Of a DNA stretch of 64,000 nucleotides, positions 1-13,083 are shown one piece after another. This DNA is from Atherix ibis (lineage: Eukaryota > Arthropoda > Insecta > Diptera > Athericidae): assembly GCA_958298945.1 (NCBI GenBank), contig OY282610.1, positions 33,487,667 to 33,551,666 on the forward strand, written 5' to 3'. The translations under genes and the position numbers were made by a program. Numbering within the stretch: the stretch's first letter is position 1; every line of letters begins with the position of its first letter. The notes beneath the pieces were generated by a model that did no database searches, had not been told where the DNA came from, and saw only the letters and a list, made by a program, of their open reading frames with translations.

Positions 1-1190
1 GTTTGAAAGACTAAACGTAAATTTAATAATTGATTTTTTTTTTTTTGTTTAAACTAATTAATTTTATTTGAAAAAGTTTTGTTAGAAACTTTGCTCAATT
101 TTTTTTTCTCTCTTTAACTCAAATTAGTTTTCTACAATTTTCAAAACCAAATAAAATACGACTCTAGAAAAATATTATTTTCTATATAAAAATATCAAAC
201 ATTGTGAACTATTTCTTAAAAAAAAATAAAAAAAGAGAAACTTTATTGGAATATTCTAAAAATAAAATCTTGTACGTTACATAAAAGAAAATTGTTTCCA
301 AATCATGGGAAATATTAAAATTGATTTATTTCGAGTATTTTTCCTTATGGCATTAAAGTAGAGTTTTCCTCACAGAATATTTTCAGTATTTTTTTCCTTC
401 TCTTCCTTGGGAAATTCGTGTATGTGGAAAATGACATACCATATGCTCCATAGCATATTTAATGTTCATGCCGACATAAATACGAGAATACCTTTTAGAT
501 ACGAGTATCTTCTATGAGAAATTTTACATTTAACAATTTTCTTTTTTACCACATACAATTTTGTCTGTATTCGTTTTGTTTTTTTTACACACTATTTTAA
601 GAGAGAGAGCGTAGAAGATGAAAAAGAATAAGAAGAAGAAGTATAAGTAATGGAAAAAGGGGGTGTGGTTGGGGGGATGAATCCCTGACACATACACCCC
701 TTTCACAATTCTATGCATTATTTCGTATTCGATGTAGTACTTTCGGACGTCTTCAACTTTGTATCTTTTATAATTTAGATATTTTTTTCTCGTATAAGAC
801 AATCTCGAAATTCTACCCAAAATTTTATTTATACACTCGCAACATTATGATGTGATGATTATAGAGGATTTTCGTAATAAATACGCACTTTGAAAATTGT
901 TGCCAGTTTGAGTTTTTTATATCGTGTTTGGCATATAAAAATGTCTCTATTCGATAAAGTTAATTTTTATTATTATTATTTTGTTGCAAAGCCAACACAA
1001 TTTATGGGCAAAAAGTAAGTTACTTATTTGTCAGTGTGTAGAGAGAAGAGCATAATTTTTGTCAATGTTTGTTAATATTTAACAGACAAACTCAATATTC
1101 AGTATAAAAAAAAAATACTAATAATAATAATTACTATTATTATTTTAATAAATTAAATAAAATCTAATGAAATCAAAGCTCGGAGAATCC
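1..1190. other. AT-rich sequence, no gene recognised
   Basis: Runs of T and A and short TAA/TTA repeats (for example 967-981 and 1117-1150). The longest open frame is low in complexity and unlike any protein I know. I see no transposon signature until about 1190. Confidence 0.6.
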
Positions 1191-1324
1191 GGCAGTTTGA
1201 CTTGCGAGGAATTGGACCGAGCACATGGGGAACATTTCTTATCAAAAGCGCGAGTTTTTCGATGACACAAACTATTAGAAGGGCAACCTCACTCAGGCAG
1301 GGCTACAACATTGATGCAAATGTG

Positions 1325-1600
1325 GTACCTTTCAAAGGGATTTTGTGAGGTCAAACCACCCAGAATAAACAATGAACGAAATTTTTTTGATAAAAACATT
1401 TCCTTGAAAGGCTCAGAAATAGCCTTTTTAGAATATTTTTACTTGTTAACCAAATTTTTTTTTTAAAAAAACCGTCCTTAAAAGGCTTCATAAAAACCGT
1501 CCTTAACAGATTAGACACTGCAGACACTTGCATTTTTCACCACGACAAGGCACCTTACCTCATTAGCATCTCCATTACGTTTTTGCCCGAAAAAGGGACT
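1325..1600 (+). pseudogene. Family B mariner-like relic
   Basis: Contains the nucleotide blocks GATTTTGTGAGGTCAAACCA and CAGATTAGACACTGCAGACA, which recur at 15.3, 17.7 and 47.4 kb in better preserved family B copies. The reading frame is destroyed. It forms the left end of the segment repeated at 47.3 kb. Confidence 0.5.
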
Positions 1601-2640
1601 ATTGGTATTATACACACACCCCCCCCCCCCCCCCCCCCCCTTCTAACAACAAGAGATCAAACCGTGTGAATTTTTTTTTGGTTTTCCGAGATCAAGATAC
1701 ACATCAAAGCGTGTCCATTGTATTGGTACTGTCGATTATAGCCAAAGGACTATACTACTGCCCAAAGGATCCACTTTGAAGGGGAAAAAGAAAGTTATGG
1801 ACCAGATGGTAGTATGCCCTATCATGATTTTGAGCAATTGTTGTTCCGACAATTTCGGCAAGGTTGTTGAGTAGACTGGATTTTAGGTCAAAAGCTCTCA
1901 AAATCAGTCCAGTATGAATTTCTAAGGATATTATTTGTCATTCTTTTAGTAGGCGAGGCTGATTAAGGATAGCTGAGAACACCGGTCGCTAGAGAATTTA
2001 TCCAGTCAACAGATCAACACGTTTTCAATACTAACAAAATTATTATTATTAAATAACTATGCTAATGATAAGATAATTTGCTTATCTAGTATAAATTTTT
2101 GCTGTTGTTGATATTTTATGCATCTATAATGTTTTTTTTTGTTGACGCTATTTTATTTACTGCAAATTTTTGCATAAGTTAACTTGTGAAAATGGAAATT
2201 TAATTAATTATGTAGGAAATGATATTTAAATCAAGAAGGTTAAGTCAATTTTTTTCGATAATGATTTATTTATATTGAATATCCAATAAAAAGAGTAATT
2301 AACTTATATTAAATAGTAAAAAAAAAAAAACTATTCCTTTTTGTTAGTGCATATTAATGTGAGTGTTATCCAATTTGTGCTACGAAAAGTAAAAATAAAT
2401 TTAAAAAAAACTTTGAAATGAGATGTTTTTAAAATTAAAATTTTTATATTGCATTAATTTGGCTGCTTTGTATAAAATATAAAATTATTAAAGTGAACAT
2501 TAACAAATCTCGAAATTAAAATTTTACTATTCATTAAAATCTTTATTTTTAATTTTAAAAGGGAATAGGACATAGCACAGTATAAAGTCCTTTTTAAGCA
2601 GACATATTTAATTTTACTGCACTTAGCTTATTTGGTGTAC
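1446..2640 (+). repeat. Segment duplicated at 47.3-48.6 kb
   Basis: Aligns collinearly with 47330-48640 in the same orientation. Shared blocks include TTAGTAGGCGAGGCTGATTA (about 1950 / 47900), AATTTATCCAGTCAACAGAT and GATATTTAAATCAAGAAGGT. Differences are scattered substitutions and small gaps. There is no intact gene in it. A 22-base C run at 1619-1640 corresponds to a shorter C-rich run in the partner. Confidence 0.8.
1619..1640. repeat. Poly-C run, 22 bases
   Basis: Uninterrupted C tract directly after CACACA. The partner segment has an interrupted C/G run at about 47511-47525, so the tract expanded or contracted after duplication. Confidence 0.95.
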
Positions 2641-3300
2641 AATTTTTCCATATTATTTACTAAAAATGGTATAATTACGTTTTGTTAGATGTAAAATTTA
2701 TGTGAGCACTTTCATATGCGTCTGGGTAAAAGTATTTTTTTTTTAAAAGATTTTGAAATTATGCTCCGTTTTCAGCATCATTAGAAAATAGGGTTTTGAG
2801 TAATATTTAAGCACTCGATTCCTGGGTATGCTATATTGCAAGAAATATTGGGAACACGGTATACAGTGTTTTCCGATTACAGAAATTTTACTTTTTTTTG
2901 GAAATAGGAACTTTTTTTGTTTAGGAAAAATTCTCAGGAGAGAAATCTAAAAAATAATCTGAATCGAATAAGGAGAAGATCCTATAAGTCCATTATAGCT
3001 AATAATTATTTTCCAGCTAACCTTACTTAGTAATTTCGTATTTTACTAGAGAAATGAAAAAATGTTTGAAGAAAAATACGGCAAATGTTATCATTAAGAA
3101 TATTTTTCATTATAAATTCAGAGCCTGAAATTTTACTAACTCCTATTCTCAGATAATTCCAGAGTCCCCCGACGCCCGTAACCTTAATCGGTATTCACAT
3201 AATTTCTTTTTAATATGGCACTACCAAATTTAAGCTCATTTATTGGACATTAGTGATCTGTTCTCAACAAATTGGGAAGTCTGGACTCTGATATAATTCA
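2560..3300 (-). repeat. Inverted partial copy of the 28.0 / 39.5 kb composite repeat
   Basis: The reverse complement matches 39340-40145 and 28020-28640. Shared blocks include TTTTTCCATATTATTT.CTAAAAAT, AATCTGAATCGAATAAGGAG (2956 onward), CAGATAATTCCAGAGTC and ATGGCACTACCAAA. Non-coding in all copies; it looks like the long non-coding part of a family A-associated element. Confidence 0.75.
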
Positions 3301-3499
3301 ATATTTGCGAAAGAGTCCTAAAATCTCTACAAAAAAAATATATTTATGGCAAATAATCTGCACCACATACGATCAAGTAGCATATCGTGAAAAAATCGAA
3401 TTATCGATGAAAAAATATTGTGCTGTAAAAGCCAATTCAAATAAGGCAATCATAAAATTCCGATGTAAATGAAATTTTTACTTTATTATTTTGTCCAAA

Positions 3500-4010
3500 C
3501 GCTGCCATTATGCTTCAAGCATAACAACATTATTCAAATTGCTACCACAACCTTTCTTGTAGGACTCGATCATTTTGTGGTAATTTTTGATAATTTTCCG
3601 CACATTTCAGCCTGTAATTCGGCCATAACTTGACATTTTTAAATAATCGAAAGTTTGAGGATTGTTTGTATAGTTCGTGCCTTAGGTGTCAAATGGCACG
3701 ATCTTGGTGGTCAATTGTCATCAGAAAATTTCAAAATTAATCGTTTTCCGTAAATTTTTGCGCACTAAAGCCAAAATTTGTTATGTTGTGTGGATTATGG
3801 CGTCATCTTGCTGAAACCACAAATGATTTGACTTCCAAGTTGAAGTCTTCAATGACACCTTCACACCAAAATGCACAACAGACAGTAACTTTTCAAGGAT
3901 ATAAGAGCTTCTCTACAGTCACTTGCGGTTTTTTAGAGTCCGATTTAGGGTAATTTTATGTATTGACATATAGTCGAAGCAAAAAATGAGCCCCATTGCT
4001 CCAGAAATTA
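3500..4010 (-). pseudogene. Family A mariner-like transposase relic
   Basis: The minus strand reads, with frameshifts: a degraded SDEAHF region near 4000, KKPQVTVEKLLYP with KVTVCCAFWCEGVIEDF (3830-3960), and a C-terminal block NPQTFDYLK ... KKIIKNYHKMIESYKKG... near 3560-3660. The second-aspartate block is lost, so it is internally deleted. Family A shares these motifs with widespread insect mariner-like transposases that carry an N-terminal helix-turn-helix. Confidence 0.75.
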
Positions 4011-4014
4011 GCTA

Positions 4015-4690
4015 TTCATAAATTGCGAATAAAATCGAATTGAGTGCAAAAAATAGATGGATCGACTTAACAACTGCGATACTCGCTACTGAAGCGTAAT
4101 TAAATCGAGCCATTTCTGAAGCGAATCATAACTGTCAATGAAAAATGTGTAAAATACGAGAATATTCGTTCAAACTTAAAATATACTGACTTATTATCTG
4201 CGGTACTCTGCTGGAGCGCAATGAAATCGAGCCATTTCTAAAGCGAACCATTGTTGGCGATGAAAAATGTGTAAAATACGCGAATATCGTTCAAGATATT
4301 CATGGTAAAAGAGAGATTGGCCAGGATTGACGACCATTAAGGTTATGCTGTATGTATGATTCACTATGAACGGCATTGTACTGTGAGCAATTCGAGAGAT
4401 TTCACTAAGCGATTGAGAAAAAACCTTCCACCACGATAACGCTCGACCACACACATCTTTGATAACGCGTCAAAAATCAAGAGATCTCGTCTGGGAAGTT
4501 TTGATGCATCCACCATATAGCCCAGACATAGCACCCTCAGACTACCACTAGTTTCGCTCTCTGCAAAACTCTCATAAAAGAACCAACCAACCAGGCTTCA
4601 CAAGAGGCCCGCAATAACCACTTGAAAAAATGGCAACACATTATCTACACTAATGGAGAATAAATTCACTCTCATTTAAGCGTCTCTCTA
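4015..4690 (+). pseudogene. Mariner transposase relic with internal duplication
   Basis: The plus strand reads ATEA..NRAISEANHNC (frame-shifted form of LLKR...EPFLKRIITV.EKCVKY) at about 4085-4160. It then repeats the same block better preserved at 4210-4300 as LLERNEIEPFLKRTIVGDEK, with the first-D context. After a deletion it ends with a decayed LMHPPYSPD..PSDYH..-type block at 4495-4570. The repeated block is about 120 bp apart, suggesting a local tandem duplication. A fragment of the same block recurs at 19.55 kb. Confidence 0.7.
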
Positions 4691-4749
4691 TTTTACTTTT
4701 TTAAAAAAACACCATGAACTTTTTCGACTAACCAATATACTATATTATG

Positions 4750-6350
4750 TCGTATCTGCAAATATTATCTGCTGAAAAAGTCATTCTATAAATACGTTCA
4801 TTAGAACAGAAAATAAATAATGTATTTTTTTTTTTAAACAATTACCGACTCTATCAATATTCTTATTTATTTATATTTAATTTTGAGCACAATTTTCTAA
4901 ATATAAATTATTATGCATAGAAAAGAGTGCTTTCTAAATTTACAGAGCAATCAAATTTGCGAAAAATACTCCCACACATAAAATCAGAATGTTGCGATTC
5001 TTAATTATAGTCGACAGTTGAGAAGTTTACCTTTTTTATCTAAATTAATTTTTTTAGAAATTACGCAATTCAATAGAAAACTTTCCATATAATTTAGTTA
5101 TTAACATCCCATAAAAAATATTATTCTTTTTACTAAAGTGGTAATTTTCTTCTTTTTTTTTGCTTTTTTTACTAAATTAAAGAATTCGAAAAATAGTAGG
5201 TATTTTTCTACCTATTAAAAGTAGTAGTATTTTCAATTTGAATATGGTAAAATGTAATTTATTTTGTTGGATAAGATGTACAATAGAAATTAATTTAATT
5301 GTAAAAATTTTGCTCGGGGCGCCAGCTTTTGTGTTTTCTGTTCGATTTGAAGGTTTTTTCTGCTTTTCGTATGCTTACTATCAGACAAAATGAGCTTTTT
5401 ATCAATTTTCTGTTGATTAAAATTGACTGAAGATGAACGAGGTCAAGGCTTGGGCTTTTCGTATTAAATACCAATAAGAAAAGAAAAGAAAAATTACTGA
5501 CTAGCTAAAATAACAAAATAATATGTGCAAAGCGAAAATTATTTTTTAAAAATTACCATTGAAAGTTTTGATTGGCACAGCAAATTTTATTAACTGAAAA
5601 TTCATATTCCAAACTTCAATTAGGAAACAATTGCACTTACTTAATATGCATGGAATTGTAAATTTGGGGGTTTTAATTTTATTTTATTATACAACAATAA
5701 CAACATAAATTTCGAAAGTGTTACAAAAATTTTTGATCATAATCGGAATATTAACGATAGTGTTGAAAGGGTGTACAGAAATCTTACCATCAGATTTTGT
5801 GAATGGAAAAAAAATTAAATATATTTTGAACTCTTTCTGAATATATTTTTAATATATGTTTTTTTTAATATATAATTTATCTTGAATTAAATAATAGTTT
5901 TTAACTAAGCAATATCTCTGTAGATAAACAATTTTTAATTTTTATAAAAACAAAAATGTCAAATGACTGTGAATACTTGATTGGGGTTTTTTTTTTGTAA
6001 AATTTTGGTGTTTTTTTTCATGGGGATTTTTAGAATTATTTAAGTTCTACAACTAATAATTTGGCGTATTCAATGGCAATGACAGGCACTATAGCCATTG
6101 CGATAGGTGCCTTCGGCTGTGATACCTCATTTCATATAATTCAAAGACACTTAATCAAAAATATTTCCATTTATAATTTTGTTTTTTATTCAAAAAAAAA
6201 AATGCCTTAATTATAAATTATTTTTTTAAGTTACTTAAGCAATTTTCGTATAAATTTTTATGTATTGCCCCGCGCTTACGACTGATTTTTTTTCTCAATA
6301 ATTTTATGTCATTTTTGAAAAATAAATAATATCCCCTTCATAATGAATAA
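4750..6350. other. AT-rich sequence, no gene recognised
   Basis: Long A/T runs, no open frame above about 60 codons and no repeat in common with the identified families. A short inverted motif TAGGTATTTTTCTACCTA occurs near 5200. Confidence 0.6.
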
Positions 6351-7260
6351 TAAATGGGCATGCAGTCTAGGACTGACGCGTTGGCTTCGCGATACGGTTT
6401 TCCAGTTCGACACTACATCCGGGCAGGACCTTGCTCATCCATACGTATTAAGTGTCCAGCCCACCGATTTTAATTGGGTTTAATTTTATTCACAACATGG
6501 CGATTGCGGTAACGCTCCAGGATCTTATCGTTAAATAGGCTCCGGAATCATGTATACTCATTTAGGATGCCAAAAACTCCTCGAAGGATCCTCCTGCCCC
6601 CATCGCGGCTGTAAAAGGAAGAGGGCACAGTATTTTTTAACACCCCGATTCGTCATTATCGGGCATAGTATGTTTTAACACCCCGATTCCCGTGGTACCA
6701 ACTTTTGTTTTAAGAGTACTTCGGTTTGTACTCTGCTCATTGAGCTACGGTAAGGAATCTTGTAAATCCCTAGGCACAGGCCACATTCAAACTTGTTTGG
6801 TTCCATCTCCCATTCTCACTCTCATCCCAACGCTGTTGCCAAATTTCATACATTTTTTCTAGGACTAGAGCCTCTAAACTCCTGAATTTCCTCATTCAGA
6901 ACAGGGCAGCTATCCGCTAATATAATGCCACGCCGCATCCGATGGAGAATACTTCTACGGAACACCTCTAGATCCCATGGGACTTGTCCCACTAATACCT
7001 GCATTGCATCAATGGAGACTGTTCTACAAACATTCAGATATGCATACAGAACCAACCGCCGAATACTGTTGATTCTGTCTCTAGCATACTTAAAATGCAT
7101 CACATCACGGCAAACGCAAGCTCCATAGGCCATGCATGCAACAAATACGCCCTTGTATAACATTCTCATTACCTTCCCCCGAATACCCCATTGCTTATTT
7201 AATAGCCTCCTCAGATACTTCTATAGGATAGGTGCTGACCGTTTTTTTATTAAGTCCATA
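6350..7260 (-). pseudogene. R1-like non-LTR retrotransposon, C-terminal RT remnant
   Basis: From 7169 down to 6846 the minus strand reads MRMLYKGVFVACMAYGACV, then YARDRINSIRRLVL, LNVCRTVSIDAMQVLVGQVP and WDLEVFRRSILHRMRRGI. This is the thumb and C-terminal part of R1/Waldo-type reverse transcriptases. It continues degraded (NLAT..W.E..EWE) to about 6370. The C-terminal zinc knuckle is not recognisable and no 5' part is present. GC is higher than the flanks. Confidence 0.8.
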
Positions 7261-7639
7261 GACCAGTGGTGAAACTATAATTGCCCGCCAAGTAGGCCTA
7301 AAAGCCTAAAGACCTACATCAGTTGAAATTTCAGGAATTGGAACAGATTCCCTCATTCTATAAAAATAATTAAAATTGTACGGTAATAACGGCAACTGAC
7401 TCGAAAAAAAAAATGCGTATTTTTGCAATTAGCCGATAGCCCTGTCTACGCTACAGACTAAAAAAAACCATTATAACGAATACGGTGGAGAGCAACTAGT
7501 ATTTTGGAGAAGAGCAAAAATACCACATGCTTGGAAGAGGCTTTTTACTCAGTCAGAAGATGAAGCCAGTTACTATGGGATTTGAAGCGGTAAGTGAGAA
7601 TCTATGTGCGACGCTAATCCAAACATTTCAGTCTCATAA

Positions 7640-8010
7640 ATGTTCATGTCCCTACGGAGTATTTTGCTGATTCAGAAAAGGACACACACTTTTCGAAGAG
7701 ATAGCACGAGCCCTTGACGCCTGTCCGAAGTAGTTCCCTTCGATAGCTATATATTGGCAGAGGCGTTGTTGCCAGTTTTCGTACCAGTGCTGGAAAAATT
7801 CAACTGCAATCGCCTTCAGCTCGTCCGATACACTCTTTTGGATGATATTGATAGTAAGAAGATGATGTGCTTTTAGATGTAATCTTATTCTTACAACCTC
7901 CTCCCCCACCCCGTCCCTACAAAAATATCACGTGGTCTTATATCAAGTGAATAGCGAGGCTGGGGAAGCAAATGAATGGTTTTTTTTCAAACAAAAACTC
8001 ATTGATCAAG
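7640..8010 (-). pseudogene. Family B mariner-like transposase, C-terminal part
   Basis: The best-preserved C-terminus of family B. The minus strand carries a decayed QPRYS.DIRPRD block (third catalytic D context) near 7950. It is followed at 7870-7700 by IIQKSVSDELKAIAVEFFQH and WYENWQQRLCQYIAIEGNYF. This tail defines the family and identifies the more degraded copies. N-terminal two thirds absent. Confidence 0.8.
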
Positions 8011-8199
8011 ATGTCCATGTAAAACGGGAGCTGCAAAAAGTCATAGGAAGCTGCGAAAAGTCTTCAAAATCTTCAATCTAACATGAAGAGCAATTGTTTC
8101 GACCCTTCCAAAGACTACTCACTAAGCTTCAATACTAATCGACCATCTAATCTTACAAGGGCGCTCAGTCGTATCAGTTTTTGATATTCCTGAGTTCTT

Positions 8200-10260
8200 C
8201 GGCTGTCCTTAATAAGAGATATTCCCCAAGGACCACATCAACACCTCAAATTATGTTGTCACAATAAGATCATTTTTCATCCAAAACAAAAATCCTTTAA
8301 AAATTAACTGACAAATCTAATTTTTGGCAAGAAATAAAAATAATAATTTATGGAAAAAAAGCCGCAGTCAATGAAAATTAAATAATTAACAATCAAAAAA
8401 AACTTCATTATTGTATATTATTATTTTTTCTTAGGCTATAAAATAATTTACCATTCAATATTAGCTATAATAAAATGATACTTTTAGGGTCACACTATCT
8501 GACCACTAGTATTTTTTACTATAAAATACTCTCTGACTCTTGTCTTAGGCACCTTACATACAAGCGAACAAACAAAATTTCTGATTTTTATAGCAGACAG
8601 TCAAAAAAAAAAAGAAAAACAAATTTTCCTCACCTAAAAAAATTCATATTAATTTACCGAATTTTTTTTAACGATTTAAGACTAAACTTTAACCTTCTAA
8701 GAAAACCGTACCTTTTCAATTCTAAAAATAACAGCCAAAATGATGGCTACCAAAAATATTCTATGCATAAGATTGTATCAAAATCATTGGACTACAAAAG
8801 CGTTACCAGGCAAAAAAGGATCTGAAGGCAGCCAGTTTCTTGGAAAGAATCAAAAGATTTATTTTCATCTTCTCAGTTGTCACGTGAACACATACCTTAA
8901 ATATGGCAATAGCAGTCGAATCGATATAAAACTGGTAAAATAGTAAAAATAAAAATTATGAAAAGATTTTTTTTTTATTTAAGGTCGACTTCATTGGTCT
9001 TAGGTGTATCTGCTAGCCAAAATTTATCGACTTATTTCGATAATGCAACTTCGAAATCGACTGCTTGACAATTATTGGTGTCATTAGTTTGCAATCGATC
9101 GTTTCATCATGACCCGTTGCATTGTGGATTTGTTTGTTGAAAATGCAGTTTCTGCCATGGCAGTACTCCTATATACAATAATTCATAAAATACCAGTTTC
9201 CAATTAGTTTGAAAAAGAATTGATATTTTTTTGTTTGCCACTGTGAAAATACAGATTTTTTTTCATAGCACACTTTTCCAATTGACTACTGCTTAGATAC
9301 TATTTCTATGACTACCAATATTAGCAGCTATGACTACTACTATTCATTTGATTGTTACCTGGTACTATTGCCACCATGTTTAGCATTGAGCGAATAATAA
9401 TAATAATAAAAACGTTTACTTTCATTTTTCTTTGGAACGAAGGTTCTATTCACTCTGCTCTTCTGCACAAATGCTTTTTCTTCTTCCATATACCCAATTT
9501 ACAGTTGAGAAAATAAGATTTTTGTCTTATTTTGACATGATTATTTCTTAGTTTTTTTTTTTAATAAGCCTAACAACAGACATAAACCAATGATAGATAA
9601 CTATCTGAATACCTACCCAACCCATTCATTAAAAGATAATAATTTTTAACCGAATAACAACTAATTAAATAAATTTACTGAAAATTTTTGTAAAAAAAAA
9701 TTATTATACAATTATGATAACATTTAGTTTTTTTAATAAATTTCCATCCGCGTAAGTTTGTCGAATTAATTACCAAAAGTCAACAGCATATGTGCTAATA
9801 ACACTTGAAAAAAAAAATTCGATGAAAATCACTTTTATTCAAAATAACTCATTTCATCACTAAAATAAACGTGCTATATCCGCATGATGAGTACTAGTGA
9901 AGTTAGCTGCATTTAAATGATCAATATAACAACAGATGTACAATACAATATCTGAAAAGGTCATTTTTGTAATACCTTTCAAGGACTACTCCAAGTCAGA
10001 GTTAATTTGAATGGATGGTTTGAATGACATTATAGCCGATATATTTCGATAGTTTTTATAATTTTTACAAGTGGTTATAAAGTGTCAGGGATATAATCGT
10101 ATGTTAAATTTAGAAAGGCTCAACATTTATAAAGATTTAAAGTTTTTTGTAAGCAATAGTTTTGAGCTGGTGAACGGAATTGTCGTCCTCTACTGACTGA
10201 CGCTTAAATTTTATATGTTCTTTCGAAAAAATATAATTCGAAATGGCCATTTATCTATTG
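8200..10260. other. No gene recognised; AT-rich
   Basis: Two overlapping open frames between 8475 and 8943 (116 and 67 codons) are lysine/asparagine-rich, match nothing I know and have no splice or codon signal that persuades me. A short ATA/ATT-type repeat is seen at 9391-9406. The block from 9000 to 9160 has a more balanced composition but no recognisable frame. Confidence 0.55.
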
Positions 10261-10261
10261 A

Positions 10262-13083
10262 TGAGATGAAAAAAGATTAAATAACTTACAGCAAAAAGCT
10301 TTTACCAAAAAATTTTGAATATTTATAATTTCTTAACAAAATTTTCACCCATTCCCATTTTAAGCATTTTCATTTCTTATAAAAACAACAAAAAAAACTT
10401 CATATAATAATTTTATTCTATTATTAAGGGTGTGGTCCTGCATCATAGACCCATGCTCATACCCTAGGGACCATATTAAACAAACAATAATAAAACCATT
10501 TTTTTCTGTTCAAATAATCTAAGTGGTGAGCGATCTGGCAACACTGCGAGCTTTTGGGAAATATTATTTATCAATAAAGGAATTTTTGGAGAGGATTCAT
10601 TTTTGGTGGCATATGGTTTTTTAAGGGAACCAACGAGCTTAGGGACGGCTTCAAAATACTTTACTAAACAAAATGAAAAAAGATTAAATAACTTACAGCA
10701 AAAAGCTTTTACCAAAAAATTTTGAATATTTATAATTTTTTAACATAATTTTCACCTATTCTCATTTTAGGCATTTTGATTTCTTTAAAAAAAAAACTTC
10801 ATATAATAATTTTATTCTATTATTAAGGGTGTGGTCCTGCATCATAGACCTATGATCATATCCTAGGGACCTAAATATTAAACAAACAATAATAAAACGA
10901 TTATTTTCTGTTCAAATAATCTAAGTGGTGAGCGATCTGGCAACACTGCGAGCTTTTGGGGAATATTATTTATCAATAAAGGAATTTTTGGAGAGGATTC
11001 ATTTTTGGTGGCATACAGTTTTTTAAGGGAACCAACGAGCTTAGGAACGGCTTCAAAATTCTTTACTAAACAAAATGAAAAAAGATTAAATAGCTTACAG
11101 CAAAAAGCTTTTACCAAAAAATTTTGAATATTTATAATTTTTTAACATAATTTTCACCTATTCTCATTTTAGGCATTTTGATTTCTTTAAAAAAAAAAAC
11201 TTCATGTAATAATTTTATTCTATTATTAAGGGTATGGTCCTGCATCATAGACCCCTATTCATGTCCTAGGGACCATAATAATAAACAAACAATAATAAAA
11301 CGATTATTTTCTGTTCAAATAATCTAAGTGGTGAGCGATCTGGCAAAACTGCGAGCTTTTGGGGAATATTTTTTATCAATAAAGGAATTTTTGGAGAGGA
11401 TTCATTTTTGGTGGCATACAGTTTTTTAAGGGAACCAACGAGCTTAGGGACGGCTTCAAAATACTTTACTCAACAAAATGAAAAAAGATTAAATAAATTA
11501 CAGCAAAAGGCTTTTACCAAAAAATTTTGAATATTTATAATTTCTTAACAAAATTTTCGCCAATTTCCATTTTAGGCATTTTCATTTCTTATAAAAACAA
11601 CAAAAAAAACTTCATATAATAATTTTATTCTATTATTAATGGTGTGGTCCTGCATCATAGACCTATGATCATATCCTAGGGACCTAAATATTAAACAAAC
11701 AATAATAAAACGATTATTTTCTGTTCAAATAATCTAAGTGGTGAGCGATCTGGCAACACTGCGAGCTTTTGGGGAATATTATTTATCAATAAAGGAATTT
11801 TTGGAGAGGATTCATTTTTGGTGGCATACAGTTTTTTAAGGGAACCAACGAGCTTAGGAACGGCTTCAAAATTCTTTACTAAACAAAATGAAAAAAGATT
11901 AAATAGCTTACAGCAAAAAGCTTTTACCAAAAAATTTTGAATATTTATAATTTTTTAACATAATTTTCACCTATTCTCATTTTAGGCATTTTGATTTCTT
12001 TAAAAAAAAAAACTTCATGTAATAATTTTATTGTATTATTAAGGGTATGGTCCTGCATCATAGACCCCTATTCATGTCCTAGGGACCATAATAATAAACA
12101 AACAATAATAAAACGATTATTTTCTGTTCAAATAATCTAAGTGGTGAGCGATCTGGCAAAACTGCGAGCTTTTGGGGAATATTTTTTATCAATAAAGGAA
12201 TTTTTGGAGAGGATTCATTTTTGGTGGCATACAGTTTTTTAAGGGAACCAACGAGCGTAGGGACGGCTTCAAAATACTTTACTAAACAAAATGAAAAAAG
12301 ATTAAATAAATTACAGCAAAAAGCTTTTACCAAAAAATTTTGAATATTTATAATTTTTTAACATAATTTTCACCTATTCTTATTTTAGGCATTTTGATTT
12401 CTTTAAAAAAAAAACTTCATATAATAATTTTATTCTATTATTAAGGGTGTGGTCCTGCATCATAGACCTATGATCATATCCTAGGGACCTAAATATTAAA
12501 CAAACAATAATAAAACGATTATTTTCTGTTCAAATAATCTAAGTGGTGAGCGATCTGGCAACACTGCGAGCTTTTGGGGAATATTATTTATCAATAAAGG
12601 AATTTTTGGAGAGGATTCATTTTTGGTGGCATACCGTTTTTTAAGGGAACCAACGAGCTTAGGGACGGCTTCAAAATTCTTTACTAAACAAAATGAAAAA
12701 AGATTAAATAACTTACAGCAAAAAGCTTTTACCAAAAAATTTTGAATATTTATAATTTTTTAACAAAATTTTCACCTATTCTCATTTTAGGCATTTTGAT
12801 TTCTTTAAAAAAAAAACTTCATATAATAATTTTATTCTATTATTAAGGGTGTGGTCCTGCATCATAGACCCCTATTCATGTCCTACGGACCATAATAATA
12901 AACAAACAATAATGAAACGACTATTTTCTGTTCAAATAATTGAAGTGGTAAGCGATCTGGCAACACTGCGAGCTTTTGGGAAATATTATTTATCAATAAA
13001 GGAATTTTTGGAGAGGATTTATTTTTGGTGGCATAATGTTTTTTTAGAGGATCAACAAGCTGAGGGACGGCTTCAACATAGGA
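10262..13083 (+). repeat. Tandem array, seven units of about 400 bp with alternating unit types
   Basis: The marker GTGGTCCTGCATCATAGACC (or its ATGG variant) starts at 10432, 10831, 11234, 11643, 12047, 12449 and 12851, giving spacings of 399, 403, 409, 404, 402 and 402. Units alternate after the marker: type 1 has CCTATTCATGTCCTAGGGAC and CATAATAATA (third, fifth and seventh), type 2 has TATGATCATATCCTAGGGAC and CTAAATATTA (second, fourth and sixth). The first is a divergent form. Each unit carries on its minus strand a similar 79-84-codon open frame (MVKAFCCKLFNLFSFCLVK...). Two of these (from 11117 and 11930) are identical, but it is probably incidental to the repeat. The array runs without a gap into a family B transposase remnant. 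Confidence 0.95.

Noticed and set aside
4194..4454. 86-codon minus-strand frame
   Set aside because: It is the antisense of a mariner transposase relic on the plus strand.
8475..8943. Two overlapping open frames of 116 and 67 codons as a host gene
   Set aside because: Lysine- and asparagine-rich, no known motif, no splice structure, expected by chance in AT-rich DNA.
10476..12735. Repeated 79-84-codon minus-strand open frames (MVKAFCC...) as a gene family
   Set aside because: They lie within the tandem repeat units, on the strand opposite to the adjacent transposase remnant. The similarity is that of the DNA units and not of selected protein, and no known domain or splice context is visible.
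10262..13083. CRISPR-like array
   Set aside because: Units are about 400 bp and contiguous, without short repeats and unique spacers, and the sequence is eukaryotic.
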